Shown: one piece after another, positions 47,531-56,280 of the stretch
Layout of the letters: each line of letters starts with the position of its first letter
Position numbering within the stretch: position 1 is the first letter of the stretch
NCBI GenBank assembly: GCA_023257655.1
Contig: JALRBQ010000013.1
Location: 62,001 to 126,000 of the forward strand
Origin: Pseudomonadales bacterium
Lineage (GTDB): Bacteria; Pseudomonadota; Gammaproteobacteria; Pseudomonadales; Pseudohongiellaceae
DNA: 64,000 nt
Reading direction: 5' to 3'
Notes under the pieces: model-generated
The model's input: the letters and a program-made list of their open reading frames with translations, nothing else
What the model was told of the DNA's origin: nothing
The model's database searches: none
Position numbers and translations under genes: made by a program

Positions 47531-49036
47531 TCAGAGCGAAGGAATCTGTAGCTTCTGACCCACCATGATACGGTCACCGGTGAGGTTGTTAGCACGCCGC
47601 AGACTGGCGGTGCTGATCTGATACTGCGCCGCTATCTCCGAGAGCGTCTCGCCGCGACGTATCGTGTGCTCTGCCGGCGCCGCACTCGCCACCGAACCCA
47701 GCTGCAATTCCTGACCGACGCGGATCGTGTTGGAGGTGAGGCCATTGCGCGACTTCAGCTCGTTAAGCGTCAGCCCGTGCCGCTGGGCAATGACCGAGAG
47801 GCTGTCACCGCGCTGCACGATATAGCTCGCCGGAGGTGCGGGCTTGATGCCATTGGCCTTCTGCCATGCGACGAGCGTTCCCGCCGGCGGCGCGACATAG
47901 AAATACGCCATCACGCCTTCGACGATGGCGGCAGCCAGACGCTCCTGATACGCGCGGGTAGCCAGCTTCTTCGCTTCTTCGGGATTGGACAGGTAGCCGG
48001 TTTCGATCAGCAACGAGGGAATGTCGGGAGAGCGTAATTCCCACAGGTTACCGGCCTGCACCTTGTCCCTTCGCAGCTTTGCGACCCGGTCCAGCGAGGC
48101 CAGAATATTGGTGCCGAGTTTGACGCTCTGCTCGATGCTCCAGGCCATGGAGAGGTCCAGCAGAGTCAGAGCGAGATCATCATCCACGTCGGCGATGTTG
48201 GTGTCGCCCTCGATGCCACCGAGCAGATCGGCGCGATTCTCCTTCTGCGAGATGCGCCGGGCATTTTCGCGGTCGGCAGTCTCACCGGACAGGGCATAGA
48301 TCGTTACGCCCTGGGCGGCGCGACCGGAATAGGAATCGGCATGGATGGACAAATAGATGTCGACGCGATTCTCTCGGCCAATCTTCGGGCGATCATGCAA
48401 TTCGACCGTGTAGTCACCATCGCGAATCATGACCGGACGATAACCCTCCATGCTGTTGAGCCGATCACGAATAGCGCGAGCGATGGCGAGCGTGACGTCC
48501 TTCTCCATGATCTTGCGGTCATAACTCAGCGCACCAGGATCCTCACCGCCGTGACCCGCCACGATGGCAACCACCAGATCACGCTTGTCTTCTTGCTGCA
48601 CAACGGGTGTCGTGCGGGCGGTGGTAACCGGGCGCGTCTCAAGATCGAACAGGTCCACGACGAGACGGTCCCGGAATTCTCCGTTTGCGCCCAATGTGAA
48701 GGCTTCGGGTTTGACGCTGGCGGTCAGGTCAAGCACCACGCGCAGACTCTTGTCGTCGCGTTGTGCGGTGCGGATGCCACTGATCGGGCTGTCGATGAAA
48801 TCCAGATCGCCCAGGTCCCCGAGCAGGGTGGCGTTGCTGATGTCGATGACAACCCGTTCGGGGTTGGCGAGGGTGAAGAGCTGGTAGTCGGTGATCTCGT
48901 TCAGGTCGAATACGAGACGGGTATGATCAGGCGCGCGCCATACTCGCACGGCCTCGACATCGGCGGCAGCCGGCGACGCCAGCGCCAGCAGGCACAGCGA
49001 GATGCAGGTCCGTTTCAGTCCGTTCGGGAGTTTCAT
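47531..49036 (-). CDS. N-acetylmuramoyl-L-alanine amidase with AMIN and two LysM domains
   Basis: AMIN N-domain; [17 protein letters not shown]; two LysM repeats ([34 protein letters not shown]). Confidence 0.93.
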   Translation of the reverse strand: MKLPNGLKRTCISLCLLALASPAAADVEAVRVWRAPDHTRLVFDLNEITDYQLFTLANPERVVIDISNATLLGDLGDLDFIDSPISGIRTAQRDDKSLRVVLDLTASVKPEAFTLGANGEFRDRLVVDLFDLETRPVTTARTTPVVQQEDKRDLVVAIVAGHGGEDPGALSYDRKIMEKDVTLAIARAIRDRLNSMEGYRPVMIRDGDYTVELHDRPKIGRENRVDIYLSIHADSYSGRAAQGVTIYALSGETADRENARRISQKENRADLLGGIEGDTNIADVDDDLALTLLDLSMAWSIEQSVKLGTNILASLDRVAKLRRDKVQAGNLWELRSPDIPSLLIETGYLSNPEEAKKLATRAYQERLAAAIVEGVMAYFYVAPPAGTLVAWQKANGIKPAPPASYIVQRGDSLSVIAQRHGLTLNELKSRNGLTSNTIRVGQELQLGSVASAAPAEHTIRRGETLSEIAAQYQISTASLRRANNLTGDRIMVGQKLQIPSL

Positions 49037-49067
49037 GGCAGTTTGCTAATGACACAGTTCAAGCTAA

Positions 49068-49598
49068 CTATAGATTTCGGCCTGCGGCCCACATTCTTTC
49101 GCCAATTTGCCGGCCTTTTTCGGATCGACTGAGCCAATGAAGGCGGCGGCCCTTGTTTTCCGCCGTGAGACTCACTTCGATATCTGCCGCCGGAATGACG
49201 CCTGCGCCCCGCTCCGCCCACTCGATCAGGCACAGATGCTGCCCCGAGAAATAGTCTTCGGTACCCAGGTACTCCACTTCTTGCGGGGCGCCGAGACGGT
49301 ACAGGTCGAAATGGTATATATGACACGCGGTAAATTCGTAGGGCTCGACCAGGGTATAGGTCGGACTCTTCACCGCCCCCTGATAGCCATAGCCCCGCAA
49401 GATACCGCGTGTGAGGGTAGTCTTTCCGGCCCCCAATTCACCGTGCAGATGGATGATGCCGCCCACGCTCGCAACACCCTCGCCGGGCAGTGCTTTCACC
49501 GCAAGATCCACCGAAGGCTGGAATGTTGCCTGCGCCAGCGCCGTACCCAGCCGCAGGGTTGCGGCTTCGTTCTTCAGAAAATAATCAATACTGTCCAT
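49068..49598 (-). CDS. tsaE: tRNA threonylcarbamoyladenosine biosynthesis ATPase TsaE
   Basis: IHLHGELGAGKTTLTRGILRGYGYQGAVKSPTYTLVEPYE. Confidence 0.95.
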   Translation of the reverse strand: MDSIDYFLKNEAATLRLGTALAQATFQPSVDLAVKALPGEGVASVGGIIHLHGELGAGKTTLTRGILRGYGYQGAVKSPTYTLVEPYEFTACHIYHFDLYRLGAPQEVEYLGTEDYFSGQHLCLIEWAERGAGVIPAADIEVSLTAENKGRRLHWLSRSEKGRQIGERMWAAGRNL

Positions 49599-49607
49599 GG
49601 TCTCGGT

Positions 49608-51176
49608 TCAGGCCTGCCAGGCTGTGGATGGATTCAGGAGTTGGCGGATGTGCGGAAACAAATCGGTTGCCAGCATGCCGCGCTCGCCGCCCTGCTCTCG
49701 TGCCAGATCTGCCGCCTCGCCATGAATGACCACGGCACAGCGCAGGCTATCGGCGAGACTCAGGCCCTGAGCCACGAGGGCGCCGATGATACCACTGAGC
49801 ACATCCCCCATGCCTGCCGTTGCCATACCGGCGTTGCCTTCCGTCGACAGGCTCACCCGACTGGAGTTGCCTTCGCAGATCAGACTGCCGCTGCCCTTGA
49901 GCAGGCAACTTCCGCCCCAGCGTGCCTGCAAGGCCCGGACGGCGGCGAAACGGTCGGCCTGTAGCGAGGCGACAGTGCTGCCCAGTAATTGCGCGGCTTC
50001 ACCGGGGTGGGGGGTGAGCACCCAGTTATCGCGGCGGGCGCCTGCGCTGGCACTGGATTTCTCGGCTAACAGGCGCAGGCCATCGGCATCGATCACGAGC
50101 GGAATACGCTGGGCGAGCTGCGCCGCCAGCACCAACTGCATAAGGCCCCGGGACCAGTCCGACTGGCCGAGGCCGGGTCCCACAACGATGACGTCGGCGC
50201 GGGCCAATAGCGATTCCGGATTGAAACCGGGATCTTCGGTACCCTGCACCATCAATTCCGGACGCCGCGCCAGCGTGGCCGGGCGATGCACACTACGGGT
50301 GATCAGGCTGACGAGGCCGGCGCCGGCGCGCAGGGCAGCTTCTGCCGCCAGCAGTGGAGCCCCGCCATACCCCGAATCACCGCCCACCACGAGCACGTGG
50401 CCGTGGTTACCCTTGTGGGAAGCACGCGCTCTCGGCAGCAGGTGCCGGGTCGCATCATTAATATCGATGCGCCAGGCCGAGGGTTCCGGTGCGTTCGCAT
50501 TCGCGTAAACCTTACCTGGAATATCAAGATCACTGAACAGTAACGTGCCCACATAGTCGCGCCCCATGCCGGTGAGCAGTCCCTGTTTCATACCAATGAA
50601 GCTCACCGTAAGGTCCGCGCGCACGGCATCACCCAGGGGGCAGCCCGTATCAGCACTCAAGCCCGACGGAATATCGATGGCGAGTACAGGCTTGCCACTG
50701 TCGTTAATGGTCCGGATGGCAGACGCGTAATCCCCACTCACGTCCCGCGCCAGACCCGTACCTAACAAAGCATCTACGATGACGGTATGTGGGTCTGCGT
50801 CCTCTTGCGCCATATAGTGCGAGAGACTGCAGGTAGTCAGCGCTTTTTCGCTGGCCCAGTCGCAGGCCCGACGGGCGTCACCCTGCAACCGATCCGCGCT
50901 GGCGAGCTGTATTACCCGGGTTTCAATGCCCTGTTCGACGGCGAGTCGCGCCACCACATAACCATCGCCGCCGTTATTGCCACTACCGACGAAGACCCGC
51001 AGATGTCGGGTTTGTGGCCAGCGATCCAGCAGGGCCGTGAAGGCGGCTGCCCCGGCGCTCTGCATCAGTCTGAAGCCATCGATGCCGTAGTCGTCGATGG
51101 CGATTCGGTCCAGCCGCTGCACATCGGCGGCACGGTAGAGTTGACGAGGCAGCTTGGTGGTGAAGTCGTTCATCAC
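49608..51176 (-). CDS. bifunctional NAD(P)H-hydrate epimerase / ADP-dependent dehydratase
   Basis: YjeF N-terminal VFVGSGNNGGDGYVVARLA; C-terminal KGNHGHVLVVGGDSGYGGAPLLAAEAALRAGAG, NAGMATAGMGDVLSGIIGALVAQG. Confidence 0.94.
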   Translation of the reverse strand: MMNDFTTKLPRQLYRAADVQRLDRIAIDDYGIDGFRLMQSAGAAAFTALLDRWPQTRHLRVFVGSGNNGGDGYVVARLAVEQGIETRVIQLASADRLQGDARRACDWASEKALTTCSLSHYMAQEDADPHTVIVDALLGTGLARDVSGDYASAIRTINDSGKPVLAIDIPSGLSADTGCPLGDAVRADLTVSFIGMKQGLLTGMGRDYVGTLLFSDLDIPGKVYANANAPEPSAWRIDINDATRHLLPRARASHKGNHGHVLVVGGDSGYGGAPLLAAEAALRAGAGLVSLITRSVHRPATLARRPELMVQGTEDPGFNPESLLARADVIVVGPGLGQSDWSRGLMQLVLAAQLAQRIPLVIDADGLRLLAEKSSASAGARRDNWVLTPHPGEAAQLLGSTVASLQADRFAAVRALQARWGGSCLLKGSGSLICEGNSSRVSLSTEGNAGMATAGMGDVLSGIIGALVAQGLSLADSLRCAVVIHGEAADLAREQGGERGMLATDLFPHIRQLLNPSTAWQA

Positions 51177-51613
51177 TTGTCGAACTTTTTGATCAGGCGG
51201 CGTACGAGACGCAGAGCCGTTTCGAGTTCCTCAGTGGGGATGTCTTCGGTATTGCGAATAGCCCAGGGATCCTGCACTTCGCGGAGTTGGTGATAAGCCT
51301 CTTTACCAGTCTCGGTCAGGGTGACGAGGACCGAGCGTTTGTGCTTGGGGTTCTCGTGATAGGCGACCAGTCCATCCTGCACCATGACATCGGTGAGGCG
51401 CTGCACAGCCTGTCGCGATTGCCCCAGCACTCGGGCGATGCCGGGTACGGTGAGACCGGCATTTGACAAGGCAATGACACCAATCACTTTCCAGCGCGCA
51501 CTGGTGAGACCCAGGGTCTCGGTCATCGTGTCGCCCTCGGCAATCAACAGACCATTGAGCCGAAAAACTGACAAGACAAGGTCCAGAAAGAGCATGCGCT
51601 TGGGTGAATGCAC
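51173..51613 (-). CDS. MarR-family transcriptional regulator
   Basis: Winged helix: LTVPGIARVLGQSRQAVQRLTDVMVQDGLVAYHENPKHKRSVLVTLTETGKEAY. Confidence 0.88.
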   Translation of the reverse strand: MHSPKRMLFLDLVLSVFRLNGLLIAEGDTMTETLGLTSARWKVIGVIALSNAGLTVPGIARVLGQSRQAVQRLTDVMVQDGLVAYHENPKHKRSVLVTLTETGKEAYHQLREVQDPWAIRNTEDIPTEELETALRLVRRLIKKFDK

Positions 51614-51797
51614 GGTTATTCCCTTTGGAGTCCTTATTTATGTCAGCATGTTGTCATCGGCAAGCCCGTTCGTCAATTGCTTTGCCGCAAAATCAATCCC
51701 GACAAACTATCTCCAGGCCTTCTGCGTCTTCATGGGTAACGCGATTCGCATGCCGACTGCTGCCCTCCCGGGCGGCACGACTGACAAGGAACCGACC

Positions 51798-52742
51798 ATG
51801 AAACCAGCCCATCGCCTCTCTCATTGCAACACCCGTTTCGCCTCACCTCGCGCAATCCGCTTTGGCACCCAATCTGACGTCCTCTGTCGAACGGATTGCG
51901 GAACGCTTTGTGGAACTCATTATCGGCCCCAGCGCACGAGTCAGCGCAAGTCTCTCCGTCACCTGCTTTGTCACAGGCTACTCCCCGCCCTGCTGCTGTC
52001 ACTGGCGGGCACTACTGCACTGGCCCAGCCGACGCTGTCCGGACATCCGGATGAATTGCGCGAATTCCTGATGCCACGACCCAATCTGGTCAACATCAGC
52101 GGCGAAGGCGAATTGACGAGTTTCAAGGACGTGGCCAAAGTCAGCCTGCTAGTGACGACCGAGGCCCGCACCCTCAATGAGTCGATGGCGATAAATCAGC
52201 GACTGCGCCAGCAATTGATCGGCGAATTTGTCGCCGCCGGCATACCGGAGACGGCGATCAATAATTCGAAGTTTTCAAGCTCGCCCCAATTCGGACTGTT
52301 CGGGCGTAACCCGAATCGCTTCGAGGTGGCGGCGCGACTCGACGTCAAGGTGAGTTCAGAGACTCACCTGCAACTGCTGGCCGCTGCCGCCGACAATCAC
52401 AGCGAAGTCAAATTCGAACGAACCGAATTCGAACACAGCCTTGAGGACGATTTCGAGGATCAGGTGCGAGAGCTGGCGCTGCAGGATGTTATGGAACAGA
52501 AGGCCTATTATGAAGCCAGCCTGGGCCTGCAATTACGCGCGGTGAATTTCTATTACGGAGGCATCCGCAAGATGCCCCGCGTGATGCCGTTGGCCGCTGC
52601 CCCGGAGATGGCCATGGATGCAACAGCCACGCGTGGCGCCGTCATGAGCAGTGAGGCTGCCCCCGCTGTTGCCCCCAGTTTCGATGAAGTAGAATACCAG
52701 ACCTCGGTCACCGTGGTATTCGAAATTGTTAACAACGAATGA
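51798..52742 (+). CDS. SIMPL-domain (DUF541) protein, exported
   Basis: NISGEGELTSFKDVAKVSLLVTTEARTLNESMAINQRL SIMPL pattern; internal hydrophobic export segment; start uncertain. Confidence 0.75.
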   Translation: MKPAHRLSHCNTRFASPRAIRFGTQSDVLCRTDCGTLCGTHYRPQRTSQRKSLRHLLCHRLLPALLLSLAGTTALAQPTLSGHPDELREFLMPRPNLVNISGEGELTSFKDVAKVSLLVTTEARTLNESMAINQRLRQQLIGEFVAAGIPETAINNSKFSSSPQFGLFGRNPNRFEVAARLDVKVSSETHLQLLAAAADNHSEVKFERTEFEHSLEDDFEDQVRELALQDVMEQKAYYEASLGLQLRAVNFYYGGIRKMPRVMPLAAAPEMAMDATATRGAVMSSEAAPAVAPSFDEVEYQTSVTVVFEIVNNE

Positions 52743-53265
52743 GATCCTGCGTGTAATCTGCCTCGGCGCGCTGCTGCTGACAATCCTGCCTGCCGAGGCC
52801 GATGCACTCAAGTCGGCCCATCGCCTATTGGCAGTCGGCAGTGTCCGGAAGCAATTTGAGACCCAAACCGAGTTGCAGGCTCGCGCTATCCTGCGCCATT
52901 ACGATTCGATACTCGCGACTTCCACGACTCTTGTCCTGCCAGCGACGATCAAGAGTGCTATTATCGACTGTTATGAACGCGTGTATGCGTGGGATAACTT
53001 CGAACCCGGTATTGCGCAGATTTTTGCGGACAATCTCAGCGAGAAGGAGCTGGAGCTCCTGATCGACTTCTACAGCAACCTTGGCTTGGCACCGGGAGAC
53101 ATCGAGAACTTCAGGACGATAATCGCCAAGGCCAATTCGATTCAGGCACAGAGCCTGGACTATCTGTTTGTGAACAGCGCAAGCTGCGTGGAAACCGACG
53201 CCGAGTTGATTCTCGACTATGTTGCCACGCAGCGTGCGGCCGGATCAGTGCATGCCGACGACTGA
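52726..53265 (+). CDS. hypothetical secreted protein
   Basis: N-terminal hydrophobic signal; SEKELELLIDFYSNLG; non-ATG start overlapping the upstream stop. Confidence 0.55.
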   Translation: MLTTNEILRVICLGALLLTILPAEADALKSAHRLLAVGSVRKQFETQTELQARAILRHYDSILATSTTLVLPATIKSAIIDCYERVYAWDNFEPGIAQIFADNLSEKELELLIDFYSNLGLAPGDIENFRTIIAKANSIQAQSLDYLFVNSASCVETDAELILDYVATQRAAGSVHADD

Positions 53266-53284
53266 GACTGCCCAATAACAGCGC

Positions 53285-55519
53285 TCAGTCTTCTGCACCA
53301 TCAGCCTCGTAGCGATTGACCGGTGAGGGCCCGAAGGAGAGCCAGGTCTTGTTCTCCTGCTGCTCCACGCCGGGCTTGCTCCAGTCGCACACTCCCTCCG
53401 GGAAGATAGCCGCAAGACGCGCCTTCTCATCGGCGGAGAATTCCACTTTGTAGTCATCGAAGTCGATCTGCTTCAACTGACACTTGAGCACGTCATTGGT
53501 CAACGGACCACCGGCAACCAGACGCAATCCGGCGTGAGGCGGAAACAGCCCATTGCAGCTGCCGCGAGTGTTGTCATACAGATTGTCCATGTCGAAGACG
53601 GGAGTCTCGACGATGCGCTCCCCATTCGCTGCGAAGCAGTCATCCTGCAGATCGGCCGGGCGCCCCCGCACGATCTTGTCGAGCAACAGATCGCGCGACT
53701 TGTCTGCCTTGATGTTGGCAAGCCACTGATCCATGAGAGCCAGATTGTCATCGGCGAGATCCATATCACGACTGTGGCGACGCAACACATAGTTGTTGGC
53801 ATGGCCATTATCGCGCTCCATGCGTGCGCGCATGACGAAGGAATACACGCTGGCGTGGAAATTGCCTATGTCATCCAGATAGCTGCGGTCGTCGATTATC
53901 GGTACCAGGGCGAGACCGGCCGAACCACTCGTCACGCGCCCAGTCTGATAGGCGATTCGCAAGGCGTCCGGATCCGCAACGGTGCGCTCGGGACGGGACT
54001 GCACATCGATATTCCAGCCGCCAATATTCTCATTCAGATCGAGGAATCTCTCCTTGTCGATCAGACCGGCATTGAGCGCCGCGAGCCCGTACTGCACACC
54101 GACGTTGTCATGCGGTGCCGGCGCGAACGGCCGCTGATTGCTCACGTCAGCAAACAGTTTTTCACCGAAGATATTTTTCATGCCGTCATAGATGGAGCAG
54201 CGGATGCCTTCCGGATTGGTGACAGGATCGTATTCCCGACCGGCCGGAATTTCCGCAGAACAATCACTGGGGGCGATACGCTTGGGGCGTTCACCCAGTG
54301 AACGCTCACAGGTTGACCACATGGACCAGCCACCTAGGATGTTCTTGATCTCCTCACTGATGCCACGCTCGGGATCGTTGACGTAGTCGCGGAGCAGACT
54401 GGCGCATTCCTGGGAATCGGTAAAATACGTGACCGCGTCGGCAAACGTCATGCTCGGCAACAAGCCATCGAGAATGCCCGGATAGGCGCCGGCGATGAGC
54501 AGCTGTTGCATCGCGCCACCGGATCCGCCATTGCCGATGGTGTAGGCCGGCTTGCCGTAGGCCTCGATGAAGTGTTCCTTCACCATCATCGCCGTCTCGG
54601 CCGACAACACGTCGTTACAGCCACCCTGCGCATTCACGTTGAGCGTCGACGAGGCAACGGCATAGCCTCGGGCGAGCATGCTGTCACGCAATACCCCGCC
54701 GGTAGCCGCGCCCTGGAAATAGCCGGCCTCACAGCCGCCCCCGAAGGTATAGACCAGACGACCGTTCCACTGCCCTGAAGGCGTGAGGGCGCTAGGGGCC
54801 GAAGTGGCGGGATCGTGCAGAATCGCAATCTGGTAGATCGCGCGATTGATGGTGCCGGTTTCGAGTCGCACGATGTAAGGCACATTCGCGCCGGTGCTGG
54901 TCGTGGTGTACGCGAGGTCCTGGGGACGATCGGACAATCTGCCCAGCGGCTTGAACTCGGCATCGCTGTCGGTGGAGCGATAGACGTAGTCCGTGCGCGT
55001 GCGAAGTGAGCAGTCACTATCAGTTGAGCCCGCGTCCAGATAGTCTCCATTCCCGATCGCGAAGCGTCGGGGTGAACCGTCGCGCCCCGGAGCGAGGTCG
55101 CGCAGACACAGGTAGGGCGTTTGGTGTGGGCCCGAGATAATGGGGCCGTCGATGGGATAGTTCACCAGGGTCAGGGCTGCGATGCCGGCACCGGAGGCGA
55201 CACGCAACAGGTTATTGCCTTCCTTGAGGCCGGTGATCAGAGCATGGTACTGAAAGACACCATCTTCACTCTCGGCCAACGCCACGTCGGGTTCGATCTC
55301 CTTGTCATTGAGCTGGAATCTGAGTCGGTCTGGTTCGGACAGGTCACTGACGATGTTGACGAGGGCATCGCCGCCGCTGATCAGGTGCGCCTGACTGGAG
55401 ACCGCGGAAAGTCCCAGAAACTGGGAGGCATTGCCGGAGTCCATCGGGGGTTCTGGCGAGCAGCTTGCCACTAACAGGCTGGCAGCTGCGAGCAGTAGGG
55501 AGGAGTGACGTGTCTTCAT
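53285..55519 (-). CDS. DUF6351-like large lipoprotein
   Basis: MKTRHSSLLLAAASLLVASCSPEPP lipobox; GGSGGAMQQLLIAGAYPGILDGLLPSMTFAD hydrolase-like nucleophile region. Confidence 0.75.
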   Translation of the reverse strand: MKTRHSSLLLAAASLLVASCSPEPPMDSGNASQFLGLSAVSSQAHLISGGDALVNIVSDLSEPDRLRFQLNDKEIEPDVALAESEDGVFQYHALITGLKEGNNLLRVASGAGIAALTLVNYPIDGPIISGPHQTPYLCLRDLAPGRDGSPRRFAIGNGDYLDAGSTDSDCSLRTRTDYVYRSTDSDAEFKPLGRLSDRPQDLAYTTTSTGANVPYIVRLETGTINRAIYQIAILHDPATSAPSALTPSGQWNGRLVYTFGGGCEAGYFQGAATGGVLRDSMLARGYAVASSTLNVNAQGGCNDVLSAETAMMVKEHFIEAYGKPAYTIGNGGSGGAMQQLLIAGAYPGILDGLLPSMTFADAVTYFTDSQECASLLRDYVNDPERGISEEIKNILGGWSMWSTCERSLGERPKRIAPSDCSAEIPAGREYDPVTNPEGIRCSIYDGMKNIFGEKLFADVSNQRPFAPAPHDNVGVQYGLAALNAGLIDKERFLDLNENIGGWNIDVQSRPERTVADPDALRIAYQTGRVTSGSAGLALVPIIDDRSYLDDIGNFHASVYSFVMRARMERDNGHANNYVLRRHSRDMDLADDNLALMDQWLANIKADKSRDLLLDKIVRGRPADLQDDCFAANGERIVETPVFDMDNLYDNTRGSCNGLFPPHAGLRLVAGGPLTNDVLKCQLKQIDFDDYKVEFSADEKARLAAIFPEGVCDWSKPGVEQQENKTWLSFGPSPVNRYEADGAED

Positions 55520-55698
55520 GAGCCTTACCTTCCGGAGAATGGATACGTTGTACTTGTCAGTCTGCGCCGTGTCTTTATCGATCCGAATCCCTAGTGCAGC
55601 GGATCCCGAGTGAACCGAATCAGAAGGCAAACACGCCTGGTGCAGACGCCGGTTTTTACCGGATCAGCGCTAAAGCATACATGCCAAACCGGCTCCAG

Positions 55699-56184
55699 TC
55701 AGCCCTGGGACACCCGGGCCAGCGGCAGCTCGGTGCGATACACCACCTGCTTGAGGGTGAAGCTGCTCTGGATGTTCGCGACACCCTTGATGCGGGTGAG
55801 CCGCTCGGCGAGGAAGCGTTCGTAACTGTCGAGATCGGGGACCACTACTCGCAGGGTGTAATCGAAACTGCCAGTCATCAGGTAGCACTCCAGCACCTCG
55901 TCATACACCGCGACCTGGGACTCGAATTCCATCAGGCTCGCCCGCTCCTGACTGCGCAGTGTCACGTTGACGAAGATACTGATCGGCAGTCCCACCGCCT
56001 TCGCGTCCACCAGTGCCACGTACTGTTTGAGAATGCCGGCCTGTTCCAGTGCCTTGACCCGCCGCAGGCATGGCGACGGCGACAAGCCGACAGCCTCGGC
56101 CAGCTCGGCATTGGACATGCGGCCACTGTTTTGCAGGTAGTGCAGAATTTTATAATCTGTCCTGTCTAACACCAACTCTGGCAT
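55699..56184 (-). CDS. Lrp/AsnC-family transcriptional regulator
   Basis: LDRTDYKILHYLQNSGRMSNAELAEAVGLSPSPCLRRVKALEQAGIL. Confidence 0.95.
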   Translation of the reverse strand: MPELVLDRTDYKILHYLQNSGRMSNAELAEAVGLSPSPCLRRVKALEQAGILKQYVALVDAKAVGLPISIFVNVTLRSQERASLMEFESQVAVYDEVLECYLMTGSFDYTLRVVVPDLDSYERFLAERLTRIKGVANIQSSFTLKQVVYRTELPLARVSQG

Positions 56185-56280
56185 ATCACCCCCTGTTTTG
56201 CTCTTGATGCGATAGATAATGCCAATCAGGTGCGCGATCTTAGCAGAATACGCAATCAAATTCTTGCGAGACTGGGTATA

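Noticed and set aside
55705-55720. gggacacccggg near 55711, resembling the GGACACCC core
   Set aside because: Lies inside the Lrp-family coding sequence without the AATTAA half or iterons; treated as chance.
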